64,000 nucleotides of DNA from a candidate division FCPU426 bacterium (lineage in GTDB: Bacteria > Oederibacteriota > Muellerivitia > Muellerivitales > DAHXKG01). Under the pieces are notes generated by a model. That model searched no databases, was not told where the DNA came from, and saw only the letters and a program-made list of their open reading frames with translations. Shown here in pieces: positions 8,634-16,232 of the stretch (position 1 is its first letter; each line of letters starts with the position of its first letter). A program made the position numbers and the translations under genes. The DNA lies in contig DAHXKG010000005.1 in assembly GCA_027366525.1 (NCBI GenBank), positions 128,575 to 192,574 on the forward strand. Direction: 5' to 3'.

Positions 8634-9458
8634 ATGAGTTATGAAAGTTTTTATGGGTTAAAAGAGCAAGCTTTTTCTAATGCCCCAGATGGGAGATTTT
8701 ATTTTGAAAGCAGCCAACATTCCGAAGCCATGGTGCGAATGCTGCATGCTTTAGATGGGATGAAGGGCTTAATCGTAATGGTTGGCGATATTGGTGCAGG
8801 TAAAACGCTTCTTGCGCGCAAAGCGCTGGAAAAATTGGAAGAAGATTCACAATATGAGGCGACCTTACTGGTTATTATTCATTCTGAAATTTCTGCGGAG
8901 TGGATTTTAAGAAAAGTTGCTCAGCAATTCGGAGTTGAAAATATTGGGTCAACCAAAGCGGAAATTATTTCACAACTTTATGAGCGATTGATGCAATTAT
9001 ATGAGAATGGGAAAAAAGCAGTGGTTTTAATTGATGAAGCTAACATGTTGCAAAAAAAAGAAATTTTTGAAGAATTTCGCGGGTTACTAAACTTGGAGGT
9101 CCCAGGTCGTAAATTAATTTCTATTGTACTCTTGGGATTACCAGAACTCGATCAATTTCTAGTATTAGATCCCGCATTGCAACAACGTGTGGCGGTCAAA
9201 TTTGCGCTCAAATCATTAACGCGGGAAACGACAGAACAATATATCAAACATCGACTCTTAATTGCCGGATGCATCAAGGAAATTTTTACGCAAGCGGCTT
9301 TTCAGGCTATTTTTGAGTATACTACAGGAACTCCACGATTGATTAATACGATTTGTGATAATGCAATGTTAGAATCATATTTGTTAAAACGTGAACTTAT
9401 TGATTCAGATATTATCAATCAAGTGGCCGGAGATTTAGGATTACATAAAGAAAGTTGA
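8634..9458 (+). CDS. ExeA/GspA-like AAA ATPase
   Basis: 274 residues. Walker A GDIGAGKT at residues 51-58; Walker B VVLIDEA at about 130-136. There is a GLPELDQ segment typical of ExeA/MshM-type ATPases and a C-terminal lid with TTGTPRLINTICDNA. The opening SYESFYGLKEQAFSNAPDGRF is the classic ExeA start. It lacks the C-terminal membrane and peptidoglycan-binding part of true GspA/ExeA. Relatives energise assembly of type II secretion or pilus machinery, or act near exopolysaccharide systems. Here the only partner visible is the TPR/coiled-coil protein 24 bases upstream, so the substrate cannot be named. Confidence 0.85.
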   Translation: MSYESFYGLKEQAFSNAPDGRFYFESSQHSEAMVRMLHALDGMKGLIVMVGDIGAGKTLLARKALEKLEEDSQYEATLLVIIHSEISAEWILRKVAQQFGVENIGSTKAEIISQLYERLMQLYENGKKAVVLIDEANMLQKKEIFEEFRGLLNLEVPGRKLISIVLLGLPELDQFLVLDPALQQRVAVKFALKSLTRETTEQYIKHRLLIAGCIKEIFTQAAFQAIFEYTTGTPRLINTICDNAMLESYLLKRELIDSDIINQVAGDLGLHKES

Positions 9459-9561
9459 TTTGTTTTATACCAATAGTTAACGTATTTATTTCTTGCAATC
9501 ATAAATATAGTTCTGATAAAACTATAGCCTGGATTGAAGAATTAATAGTTTAAAATTAATT

Positions 9562-9636
<75 letters not shown>

Positions 9637-9649
9637 AAGTTTAACCAAC

Positions 9650-9725
9650 GGCGGCATACCCAAGTGGCTAAGGGAGCGGTCTGCAAAACCGCGATTCGGC
9701 GGTTCAAATCCGCCTGCCGCCTCCA
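9650..9725 (+). tRNA. tRNA-Cys (anticodon GCA)
   Basis: Acceptor GGCGGCA pairs with TGCCGCC. Anticodon stem GCGGT/ACCGC encloses CTGCAAA, giving GCA. T-loop GGTTCAAATCC; 3' CCA encoded. The next gene starts 12 bases downstream, so the tRNA transcript may continue into the sugar operon. Confidence 0.95.
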
Positions 9726-9737
9726 TGATAAGGATGG

Positions 9738-11270
9738 ATGAAATTAGCGTTGTCAAATAGCCGTAATAAATTATCACCACGAATTCGCGTTCAATATCGA
9801 TATCTTCAAAATGATTCGAAAGTAATTAAGTTATTATATCCAGCAACACTCGATAACGGCATCTTAAAACTGAGATCGCAGCAAGAACGTGAATCGATTG
9901 TTGCATTTGATCAAGCGGCACAACAAGGTCGCTTTTTGAAATTTGTGCCGGCATCCGGTGCGGCCACGAGAATGTTTCAAGATATTCTCGATTTTATTCA
10001 ATCAAGAATTCATAACGAGAAAATAGACCAATTCAGAATGCGGCGAATGCGTCAATTGATAAAATGGATGCCGAAGCTGGCATTTTATGATTTATTAAAG
10101 CGAGAAATGGATTATTATCCCATTGAAGTGAACCGTGGTGTGGAAAATCACAATGACATATCGCAATTCACTTTCCTCATGTTTACTCCAGGACTTAATT
10201 ACGCCAAAAAATCCAAAGGCCTGATTCTTTTCCATAAATATGGCGAGGAAAGCCATACAGCTTTTGAAGAACAAGTTTTAGAAGGACTAAAATATATTCA
10301 AGATGGTCAAAAAAAAAGTAAATTTCATTTTACAATTGCACCCGATGAATATGATGAATATCAAGCCATGTCCAAATTAATAAAACAAAAATGGTTTTTG
10401 AAAAATCAATGTCGAATTGATATTTCATTTTCCGTACAGGATGTAGCAAGCAATACGATTGCCATCGATCTTCAGAAAAATATTATTAAGGATCAAAAAG
10501 GTCACATCGTAATGAGACCTGGTGGGCATGGCTCACTGTTATCCAATTTAAATAAATTAAAAGCGGATATTGTTTTTATTCGGAATATTGATAATATTGC
10601 ATCGGAGTCAGCATGGAAAAAAACGGTTTATTGGAAAAAAGTTTTAGGAGGATATTTAGTTGGAATTCAGAAGCAGGTACATGTCTTATTGAAAGAGTTG
10701 CACAAGCGCCCTGCGAAATCAAGTGTGATCCATGTGTGTGAAAGATTTATTTTAAAAGAGCTAAAGGGATCATTTATAACTTCATATCATTTAAAAACGA
10801 ATTCAGAGAAAATTAGTATACTGAAGCAATTTTTAAATCGTCCAATTCGTGTTTGTGGAATGGTGAAGAATAAAAAAGAACCCGGTGGAGGTCCATTTTG
10901 GATTTATGATGAAAAATATGGTAAATCTTTACAAATCGTTGAATCAGCCGAGGTGGATTTTTCGCAAAAAAAACAACGTGCAATTTTTCAATCGGCTACA
11001 CATTTTAATCCCGTGGATATTGTGTGTGGCTTGAAAAAATGGGATGGTAATTCGTTTGATCTTCGACAATATATGAATCCTAAGGCGGTGATTATTACTC
11101 AAAAAAATGTTAATGGGATTCCGGCCAAGGTTTTAGAGCATCCCGGCCTTTGGAATGGATCGATGGCAGATTGGATTACGGTTTTTATTGAAGTGCCTTT
11201 GGAAACATTTACACCAGTTAAGACCATTTTTGATTTGATGCGTAAAAGTCATTTGCAATCACATTTTTGA
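9738..11270 (+). CDS. DUF4301 family protein
   Basis: 510 residues. The segment KFVPASGAATRMF (residues 68-80) and RPGGHGSLLSNLNK (near 259) identify the DUF4301 family, known to me mainly from Bacteroidota and other diderms. The SGAATR stretch recalls the nucleotide-binding loop (GxGTR) of sugar nucleotidyltransferases, and the gene heads an operon of dTDP-sugar enzymes with rmlB 18 bases downstream. I therefore infer a nucleotide-sugar or phosphosugar-related role; no reaction is established. No signal or membrane segment is visible. The start is ATG 9738 with a weak AAGG site; ATG 9734 is out of frame. Confidence 0.8.
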   Translation: MKLALSNSRNKLSPRIRVQYRYLQNDSKVIKLLYPATLDNGILKLRSQQERESIVAFDQAAQQGRFLKFVPASGAATRMFQDILDFIQSRIHNEKIDQFRMRRMRQLIKWMPKLAFYDLLKREMDYYPIEVNRGVENHNDISQFTFLMFTPGLNYAKKSKGLILFHKYGEESHTAFEEQVLEGLKYIQDGQKKSKFHFTIAPDEYDEYQAMSKLIKQKWFLKNQCRIDISFSVQDVASNTIAIDLQKNIIKDQKGHIVMRPGGHGSLLSNLNKLKADIVFIRNIDNIASESAWKKTVYWKKVLGGYLVGIQKQVHVLLKELHKRPAKSSVIHVCERFILKELKGSFITSYHLKTNSEKISILKQFLNRPIRVCGMVKNKKEPGGGPFWIYDEKYGKSLQIVESAEVDFSQKKQRAIFQSATHFNPVDIVCGLKKWDGNSFDLRQYMNPKAVIITQKNVNGIPAKVLEHPGLWNGSMADWITVFIEVPLETFTPVKTIFDLMRKSHLQSHF

Positions 11271-11288
11271 TTTTGAGGATATAAAAAT

Positions 11289-12389
11289 ATGGAAACTTGG
11301 TTAGTAACAGGAGGAGCTGGGTTTATAGGTTCTAATTTTGTCCAGTTAATAGTCCATCAGGATAAGCAAATTAAGGTGGTTGTTCTGGATAAGCTAACAT
11401 ATGCGGGGAATTTTTCGAATTTAAAGTCAATAACCCGATATGCACGATTCCATTTTATTAAGGGTGATATCAGTGATCGGCAATTGCTATCAAAGATTTT
11501 TAAAAAATATAAGCCGACTAACGTTATTCATTTTGCCGCTGAAAGTCATGTCGACCGATCGATTGATAGTCCAGAAGTATTTATTCACACTAATATTATT
11601 GGAACGTTTGAGCTCTTGGAAGCGACTCGCATTTATCTGAAAACACAATTGCCATTAGTTCAAAATCATTTTCGCTTTTTGCATATTTCAACCGATGAAG
11701 TTTACGGGAGTTTAGGCCAACGGGGCCTTTTCTCAGAAAATAGCCGGTATTGTCCTCGTTCGCCCTACTCGGCAACTAAAGCCGCCTCCGATCATTTAGT
11801 TCATGCCTATTTTGAAACATACCGATTACCAATTTTGATGGTTCACTGTTCCAATAATTTTGGTCCCATGCAATTCCCAGAAAAATTTGTACCGCTTACG
11901 ATCCTGAATGCAATTGAAGGTATGGAAATTCCAGTTTACGGTGATGGGCGCAATGTCCGCGATTGGGTTTTTGTCGAAGACTTTTGTAAAGCGATCATAG
12001 TAGTCTTGCAAAAAGGGCAGGTAGGCGATACATATAATGTGGGCGGCAAAAGTGAAAAAATGAATATAGAAGTTGTTCAGGAAATTTGCGCTCAGTTAAA
12101 TCACCTTTATCCGGCCTCCAAAAATGAAAAATTAAAAAAACAAAGGGTTTTTAATTATGAAGAGTTGATTCGTTTTGTAAAAGATCGTCCAGGGCATGAT
12201 CGACGTTATGCGATGAATATTCAAAAGATCGAAAAAAAATTAGGATGGACTCCCAAATATTCTTTCTCTCAAGGATTGAATCGCACGATTCGTTGGTATT
12301 TACATAATAAAAAATGGTGTGCGGAAATTAAAAATAAGTATGCTAGACAACGACTCGGCTTATTAAATGAGAAATCCGCAAAGGAGTGA
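11289..12389 (+). CDS. rfbB: dTDP-glucose 4,6-dehydratase
   Basis: 366 residues; extended short-chain dehydrogenase. NAD-binding TGGAGFIGSNF at residues 7-17; catalytic STDEVYG near 134; active-site YSATK near 159; substrate-side FGPMQFPEKFVP and DWVFVEDFC. It converts dTDP-glucose to dTDP-4-keto-6-deoxyglucose in the cytoplasm. It lies between DUF4301 and rfbA, whose ribosome site overlaps its end. It is about ten residues longer than typical RmlB at the C-terminus. Function is confident from motifs. Confidence 0.96.
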   Translation: METWLVTGGAGFIGSNFVQLIVHQDKQIKVVVLDKLTYAGNFSNLKSITRYARFHFIKGDISDRQLLSKIFKKYKPTNVIHFAAESHVDRSIDSPEVFIHTNIIGTFELLEATRIYLKTQLPLVQNHFRFLHISTDEVYGSLGQRGLFSENSRYCPRSPYSATKAASDHLVHAYFETYRLPILMVHCSNNFGPMQFPEKFVPLTILNAIEGMEIPVYGDGRNVRDWVFVEDFCKAIIVVLQKGQVGDTYNVGGKSEKMNIEVVQEICAQLNHLYPASKNEKLKKQRVFNYEELIRFVKDRPGHDRRYAMNIQKIEKKLGWTPKYSFSQGLNRTIRWYLHNKKWCAEIKNKYARQRLGLLNEKSAKE

Positions 12390-12394
12390 CTGGA

Positions 12395-13276
12395 ATGAAA
12401 GGGATTATTCTTGCAGGCGGGACGGGATCTAGGCTGTATCCAATGACCAAGGTCATTAGTAAACAACTGATGCCTATTTATGATAAGCCGATGATCTATT
12501 ATTCGTTAGCCATTTTGATGTTAGCAAAGGTTCGAGAAATTTTGGTTATTACAACGGCTCAAGATCAAAATGCTTTTCAAGATCTTTTAAAAGATGGAAG
12601 TCAGTGGGGCATCCATATCCAATATATGGTTCAAATGCGGCCTGAAGGCATTGCTCAGGCTTTAATTTTAGGTCAAGATTTTATTAAGAATGATTCGGTG
12701 GCACTGATTTTGGGGGACAATATTTTTTATGGACATTCAATGTCTGCGATATTAAGTCAGGCAGCATCCATCGCCGATAAGGGGGCTGTTGTTTTTGGGT
12801 ATTGGGTTAAAGATCCAGAGCAATATGGCGTAATTAAATTTAATAATGAAGGCGATGTAGTGGACATTATTGAAAAGCCAGTTAATCCGCCTTCCTCTTA
12901 TGCGGTTACTGGTTTATATTTTTACGATTCAACAGCTTCTGAGAAATCCAAGCAACTCAAACCATCAGCTCGAGGTGAACTGGAAATCACGGATTTAAAT
13001 AAACTCTATTTAAACCAAAAGAAGCTTTTTGTACATAAACTGGGACGTGGAGTTGCTTGGTTAGATACCGGCACACCGGAGTCATTATTAAAAGCCTCAA
13101 ATTTTATTCAAGTAATCGAGGAAAGACAGGGCCTTAAAATTGCCTGTTTGGAAGAAATTGCGTACAAATTAAACTATATTTCATATGCTCAGTTTGAGAA
13201 TTTGGCAGTACACTACTCTAAAAGTTCGTATGGCAATTATCTTTGTTCCTTATTGAAAGTAAATATGAATCAATGA
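12395..13276 (+). CDS. rfbA: Glucose-1-phosphate thymidylyltransferase
   Basis: 293 residues from ATG 12395. I prefer this to the upstream in-frame GTG 12386 because AAGGAG (12381-12386) lies 8 bases before it and the protein then starts MKGIILAGGTGSRLYP, as RmlA proteins do. It makes dTDP-glucose from glucose-1-phosphate and dTTP. Visible motifs: the GGTGSRLYP nucleotide loop, KQLMPIYDKPMI, LGDNIFYGH (metal-binding Asp) and RGVAWLDTGT. Its stop overlaps the rfbC start as ATGA, so the two are translationally coupled. Confidence 0.96.
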   Translation: MKGIILAGGTGSRLYPMTKVISKQLMPIYDKPMIYYSLAILMLAKVREILVITTAQDQNAFQDLLKDGSQWGIHIQYMVQMRPEGIAQALILGQDFIKNDSVALILGDNIFYGHSMSAILSQAASIADKGAVVFGYWVKDPEQYGVIKFNNEGDVVDIIEKPVNPPSSYAVTGLYFYDSTASEKSKQLKPSARGELEITDLNKLYLNQKKLFVHKLGRGVAWLDTGTPESLLKASNFIQVIEERQGLKIACLEEIAYKLNYISYAQFENLAVHYSKSSYGNYLCSLLKVNMNQ

Positions 13277-13818
13277 AAGTTACACCCAAAAAAATTTCAG
13301 GCATGGTGACTATTGAGCCAACTATTTTTCGGGATGAACGCGGCTTTTTTTTAGAAGCGTTTCAAGCGAAACGATATGAACAATGTGGGGTTAATCTTAA
13401 TTTTGTCCAAATCAATCATTCAAAATCGATTCAAAATACAATTCGTGGATTACATTCCCAATTCAAATTCCCACAGGGAAAACTTGTACGTGTTTTAAAA
13501 GGCGAAATTTTTGATGTCGGGGTCGATGCTCGAAGGACATCCCCGACATATGGACAGTGGGATTTTGAAATTTTATCATCTGAAACGTTTAAACAACTTT
13601 ATATTCCTCCGGGTTGCTTTCATGGATTTGCAGTTTTAAGTCCTGAAGCAGAAGTTGAATATTTAACATCGGATTTTTATGTACCTGACGACGAAATTGG
13701 GATTATTTGGAACGATACCAAACTTTCCATTAATTGGCCAGTTCAAGCTCCGATTCTTTCAAAAAAGGATAAAAATTTTTATTCGTGGGAAATTATTCGT
13801 GATAAATTAAGTTTTTAA
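13273..13818 (+). CDS. rfbC: dTDP-4-dehydrorhamnose 3,5-epimerase
   Basis: 181 residues from ATG 13273, which overlaps the rfbA stop (ATGA). The in-frame ATG at 13243 would add 10 residues unlike the family and lie within rfbA. Cupin fold with the RmlC signature: FRDERGFFLEAFQ, RGLHSQ (catalytic His, near 60), GEIFDVGVDAR, YIPPGCFHGF. It epimerises the RmlB product on the way to dTDP-L-rhamnose. RmlD, the last step, is not in this operon or elsewhere in the window. Confidence 0.95.
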   Translation: MKVTPKKISGMVTIEPTIFRDERGFFLEAFQAKRYEQCGVNLNFVQINHSKSIQNTIRGLHSQFKFPQGKLVRVLKGEIFDVGVDARRTSPTYGQWDFEILSSETFKQLYIPPGCFHGFAVLSPEAEVEYLTSDFYVPDDEIGIIWNDTKLSINWPVQAPILSKKDKNFYSWEIIRDKLSF

Positions 13819-13837
13819 TTTTAGAAGGGGAGGCGCT

Positions 13838-13851
13838 GTGCAACGTTGCAC
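13838..13851. promoter_or_regulatory. Perfect 14-base palindrome after rfbC
   Basis: GTGCAACGTTGCAC is its own reverse complement, flanked by GAGG (13829-13833 region) and CCTC-like bases. It lies 20 bases after the rfbC stop. It may be an operator or a hairpin. There is no T-run directly behind it, so an intrinsic terminator is unlikely. Confidence 0.4.
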
Positions 13852-14054
13852 CTCAAAATTATTATTTTGCTAACGATTGAGGTGGTGCTGCGAAAAGAAT
13901 CAAATGCGTAAGCAGAGTGTTTAAAAAATGGATCAAGCCTATGGCGCCGCCAATCGCCATGGAGCCTCGTATAATGACAGAGCTAAAAAGATTGGTTGGG
14001 TATCGAATTAGGGTATACGTTTAAATTTTATTTTATGCAATAAATGTTGACAAT

Positions 14055-14084
14055 TTAACATTTATATTTTTTTTATAATATAAT
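14055..14084 (+). promoter_or_regulatory. Candidate promoter for the 600-residue unknown gene
   Basis: TTAACA (14055-14060), 18-base spacer, TATAAT (14079-14084), in a very AT-rich stretch about 115 bases before the start codon. A second -35-like TTGACA lies at 14047-14052 and another TATAAT at 14074-14079, so the exact pairing is uncertain. Confidence 0.5.
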
Positions 14085-14200
14085 TTTGTTATAGTTTTAA
14101 GATCATTGAGGATGGGCTACTACCGATGTTTATTGTTATAAAGAAATATTTTTCCAACTTTGACTAATATCAATTTTAGGTTTGAGCAGAAAGGATTTCA

Positions 14201-16003
14201 ATGAATACTTCTACTGTTGCAGTTCAAGGAATGATTTTTAATGAGGTCATGAAAGAGGTGGATTTAGAAATAAGAAAACAAGTAGAAGATGCGCTAATAT
14301 TTTTTGCAAATGATGCGGATCAATCGGCTGCCGCAGAAAAAACGCGATCCGATAAATTAAAAACAGCCTATACGGCTTTAGCCATGTTTTTAATTTCTAA
14401 CAAGTTAAATCAATTAAACAAATATCAAGTAACATTTTTATGTACAGGTGCAATTGGAGATTCGGTTGAAATAAGTGGGTCGAATGGTTCTCAAGAAATT
14501 AATCTTTTGCCTAAACCTTTTTATGAGTACTTGTTTAATGCTTCAAATGAATTGGCTCCAGAAAAATTAGAATTTCCAATTTATACCGTTTTAGAGCGTT
14601 TTGAAGCAATAGCTAAAGGAGATATGCTTGCATTTGAAATTGGCGATGAACGCAAAAGAGCACTTCGAAATTCTCCACAAGATCAAAAACGATTTCGAGA
14701 AGATGTAAAACGAAAATTAAATTTGGCTCGAATGGAAGTGATTACCGCGATTAATCAACTCGACATTTTTATTGGTAAGGCCTTAGATGCTTTTAGTGAA
14801 AATAAGACCAAGACACTTAAAACTAATTTGGAATTGATGAAAAAAGTCGGAGCTGCTTGGGGACATGGAGATGATGCCTCACCACAAGAAAAAGCCATTT
14901 TAAAAGCCTTTGAATTTAAATTGGGTGATGCTGCTACGGGCATAGCTAAATGGAGTGATGAGTCGAAGGAATATTTACGGCAAATCGCTGAGAATGCCGT
15001 TAACACGTCAGAAAAATTTCAAGTAGTTATGAAAGCTACATCAGACCTTTCAAAAATCATGGGGATGATGACGGCGGGAACAAGTATTAAAAAAGAAATC
15101 CTTTTTGATGCGGAGTCAATCTCCAACATTAAAAAAGATGTAGATACGTGTGCCAGTGTCAGTATTCGTGTTTCTGAAAATTCTCCTTTAAAAGTTGCAT
15201 TTAGTACTTCTAGGATATTAGTACGAAAACAATTTCTAGATGGGGTAGCTCCGGTTCAGGCGGTATGTACTCGACAAGCCGTAATGACCTCCCTTAAAAA
15301 AGCTCTTTCGATTCATACCAATCTTTTTCCAAAAGGGGAAGATGGTCTTTACATTATTCCGTTTATTTTAATTGAGCCGTTGAGAAATTTCGTGGATTTT
15401 TTTGAAGACCGATTTATAGTGTCCTTTGTTTCGGGTGAAGCAGAGCGCAAAGGGCCGATTATGACGTTTACGCCAGTGGATATGCAAGTATTAAAATTGT
15501 GCGCCTTATACCTAACGAAAGATCCTATTTATGATTACCGTGGAAATATTAAGGCTGGAACATTTATGGGAGATTATGTTGGGCGGGTTGAAAAACAAAC
15601 AAAAGTAAAATGGACAGGGCAAGATAAAAAATTCACGCTGGCAGCGACTCAAAGCCTTGAAGATGAAGCCAGCCGCGATGATGCCATTTCAGATTATTTG
15701 GATTTTATTGTCTCGGTTTCTAATAATATCGCTCCATCCCCTAAATTAAGTAAACGGCGCATTAGTACTTTATTGAAATATGTACTGTTTGATAAAATCG
15801 AAAAGAATATTGCTAGTGTTCTTAAATTAGTCTCACAGCAAGAACCAGCCGAAGCGAAGGAAACCATTATGTTTTTTGCAAAAGAAAAACCAGAAGTGGC
15901 TAAAGACATGATAAAATCCGCCATGGCGTTTGATCCGTTAGCTTCCAAATTATTCAGTGATAATCCCGAATTTGCCTATGCACGTATTTTAGGCCGCGGA
16001 TAA
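14201..16003 (+). CDS. Uncharacterised 600-residue protein
   Basis: I do not recognise this protein. The start ATG is well supported by AAAGGA, 6 bases upstream. There is no signal peptide, transmembrane segment, nucleotide-binding loop or cysteine cluster. It is rich in Lys, Ala and Glu and looks largely alpha-helical (for example KKVGAAWGHGDDASPQEKA near 220), with one more beta-rich, hydrophobic patch (DGLYIIPFILIEPLRNFVDF near 385-405). It ends ...YARILGRG. It stands alone between the rml operon and tRNA-Val with its own AT-rich promoter, and codon usage resembles its neighbours. A soluble cytoplasmic protein is the safest description. Confidence 0.75.
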   Translation: MNTSTVAVQGMIFNEVMKEVDLEIRKQVEDALIFFANDADQSAAAEKTRSDKLKTAYTALAMFLISNKLNQLNKYQVTFLCTGAIGDSVEISGSNGSQEINLLPKPFYEYLFNASNELAPEKLEFPIYTVLERFEAIAKGDMLAFEIGDERKRALRNSPQDQKRFREDVKRKLNLARMEVITAINQLDIFIGKALDAFSENKTKTLKTNLELMKKVGAAWGHGDDASPQEKAILKAFEFKLGDAATGIAKWSDESKEYLRQIAENAVNTSEKFQVVMKATSDLSKIMGMMTAGTSIKKEILFDAESISNIKKDVDTCASVSIRVSENSPLKVAFSTSRILVRKQFLDGVAPVQAVCTRQAVMTSLKKALSIHTNLFPKGEDGLYIIPFILIEPLRNFVDFFEDRFIVSFVSGEAERKGPIMTFTPVDMQVLKLCALYLTKDPIYDYRGNIKAGTFMGDYVGRVEKQTKVKWTGQDKKFTLAATQSLEDEASRDDAISDYLDFIVSVSNNIAPSPKLSKRRISTLLKYVLFDKIEKNIASVLKLVSQQEPAEAKETIMFFAKEKPEVAKDMIKSAMAFDPLASKLFSDNPEFAYARILGRG

Positions 16004-16019
16004 TAAAATTCATCAGCAC

Positions 16020-16048
16020 TTGACAGCTTTTTCTTGGGCTCTTACAAT
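16020..16048 (+). promoter_or_regulatory. Promoter of tRNA-Val
   Basis: TTGACA (16020-16025), 17-base spacer, TACAAT (16043-16048), ending 38 bases before the tRNA. It is close to ideal sigma-70 and may also serve thrS downstream. Confidence 0.7.
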
Positions 16049-16086
16049 TCATCGTAGTATCGATAATTGAATTAATGAAAATTATG

Positions 16087-16163
16087 GGGCGTATAGCTCA
16101 GCTGGTTAGAGTACTTCCTTGACATGGAAGGGGTCACTGGTTCGAGTCCAGTTACGCCCACCA
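16087..16163 (+). tRNA. tRNA-Val (anticodon GAC)
   Basis: Acceptor GGGCGTA pairs with TACGCCC. Anticodon stem CTTCC/GGAAG encloses TTGACAT, giving GAC. D-arm AGCTCAGCTGGTTAGAGT, T-loop GGTTCGAGTCC; 3' CCA encoded. It lies 69 bases before thrS. Confidence 0.95.
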
Positions 16164-16232
16164 TATTGTATGTTATTTTAGATAGATTGAATAATCACGT
16201 AGGTAATATCTTGAATCAGGGCTTAAAACGCA

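Larger units (their letters stand above)
13819..14200. other. Intergenic region with a perfect palindrome and a promoter
   Basis: 382 bases without a convincing gene. It holds the 14-base palindrome at 13838-13851, a stretch near 13890-13990 that is richer in G and C than its surroundings, and an AT-rich promoter region at 14047-14084. On the minus strand a 32-codon frame (ATG near 13961, stop near 13863) encodes a hydrophobic peptide, MAIGGAIGLIHFLNTLL... I cannot support it as a gene. Confidence 0.5.

Noticed and set aside
13863-13961. 32-codon minus-strand hydrophobic frame after rfbC
   Set aside because: Too short, no ribosome site, no recognised family; may be chance or relic.
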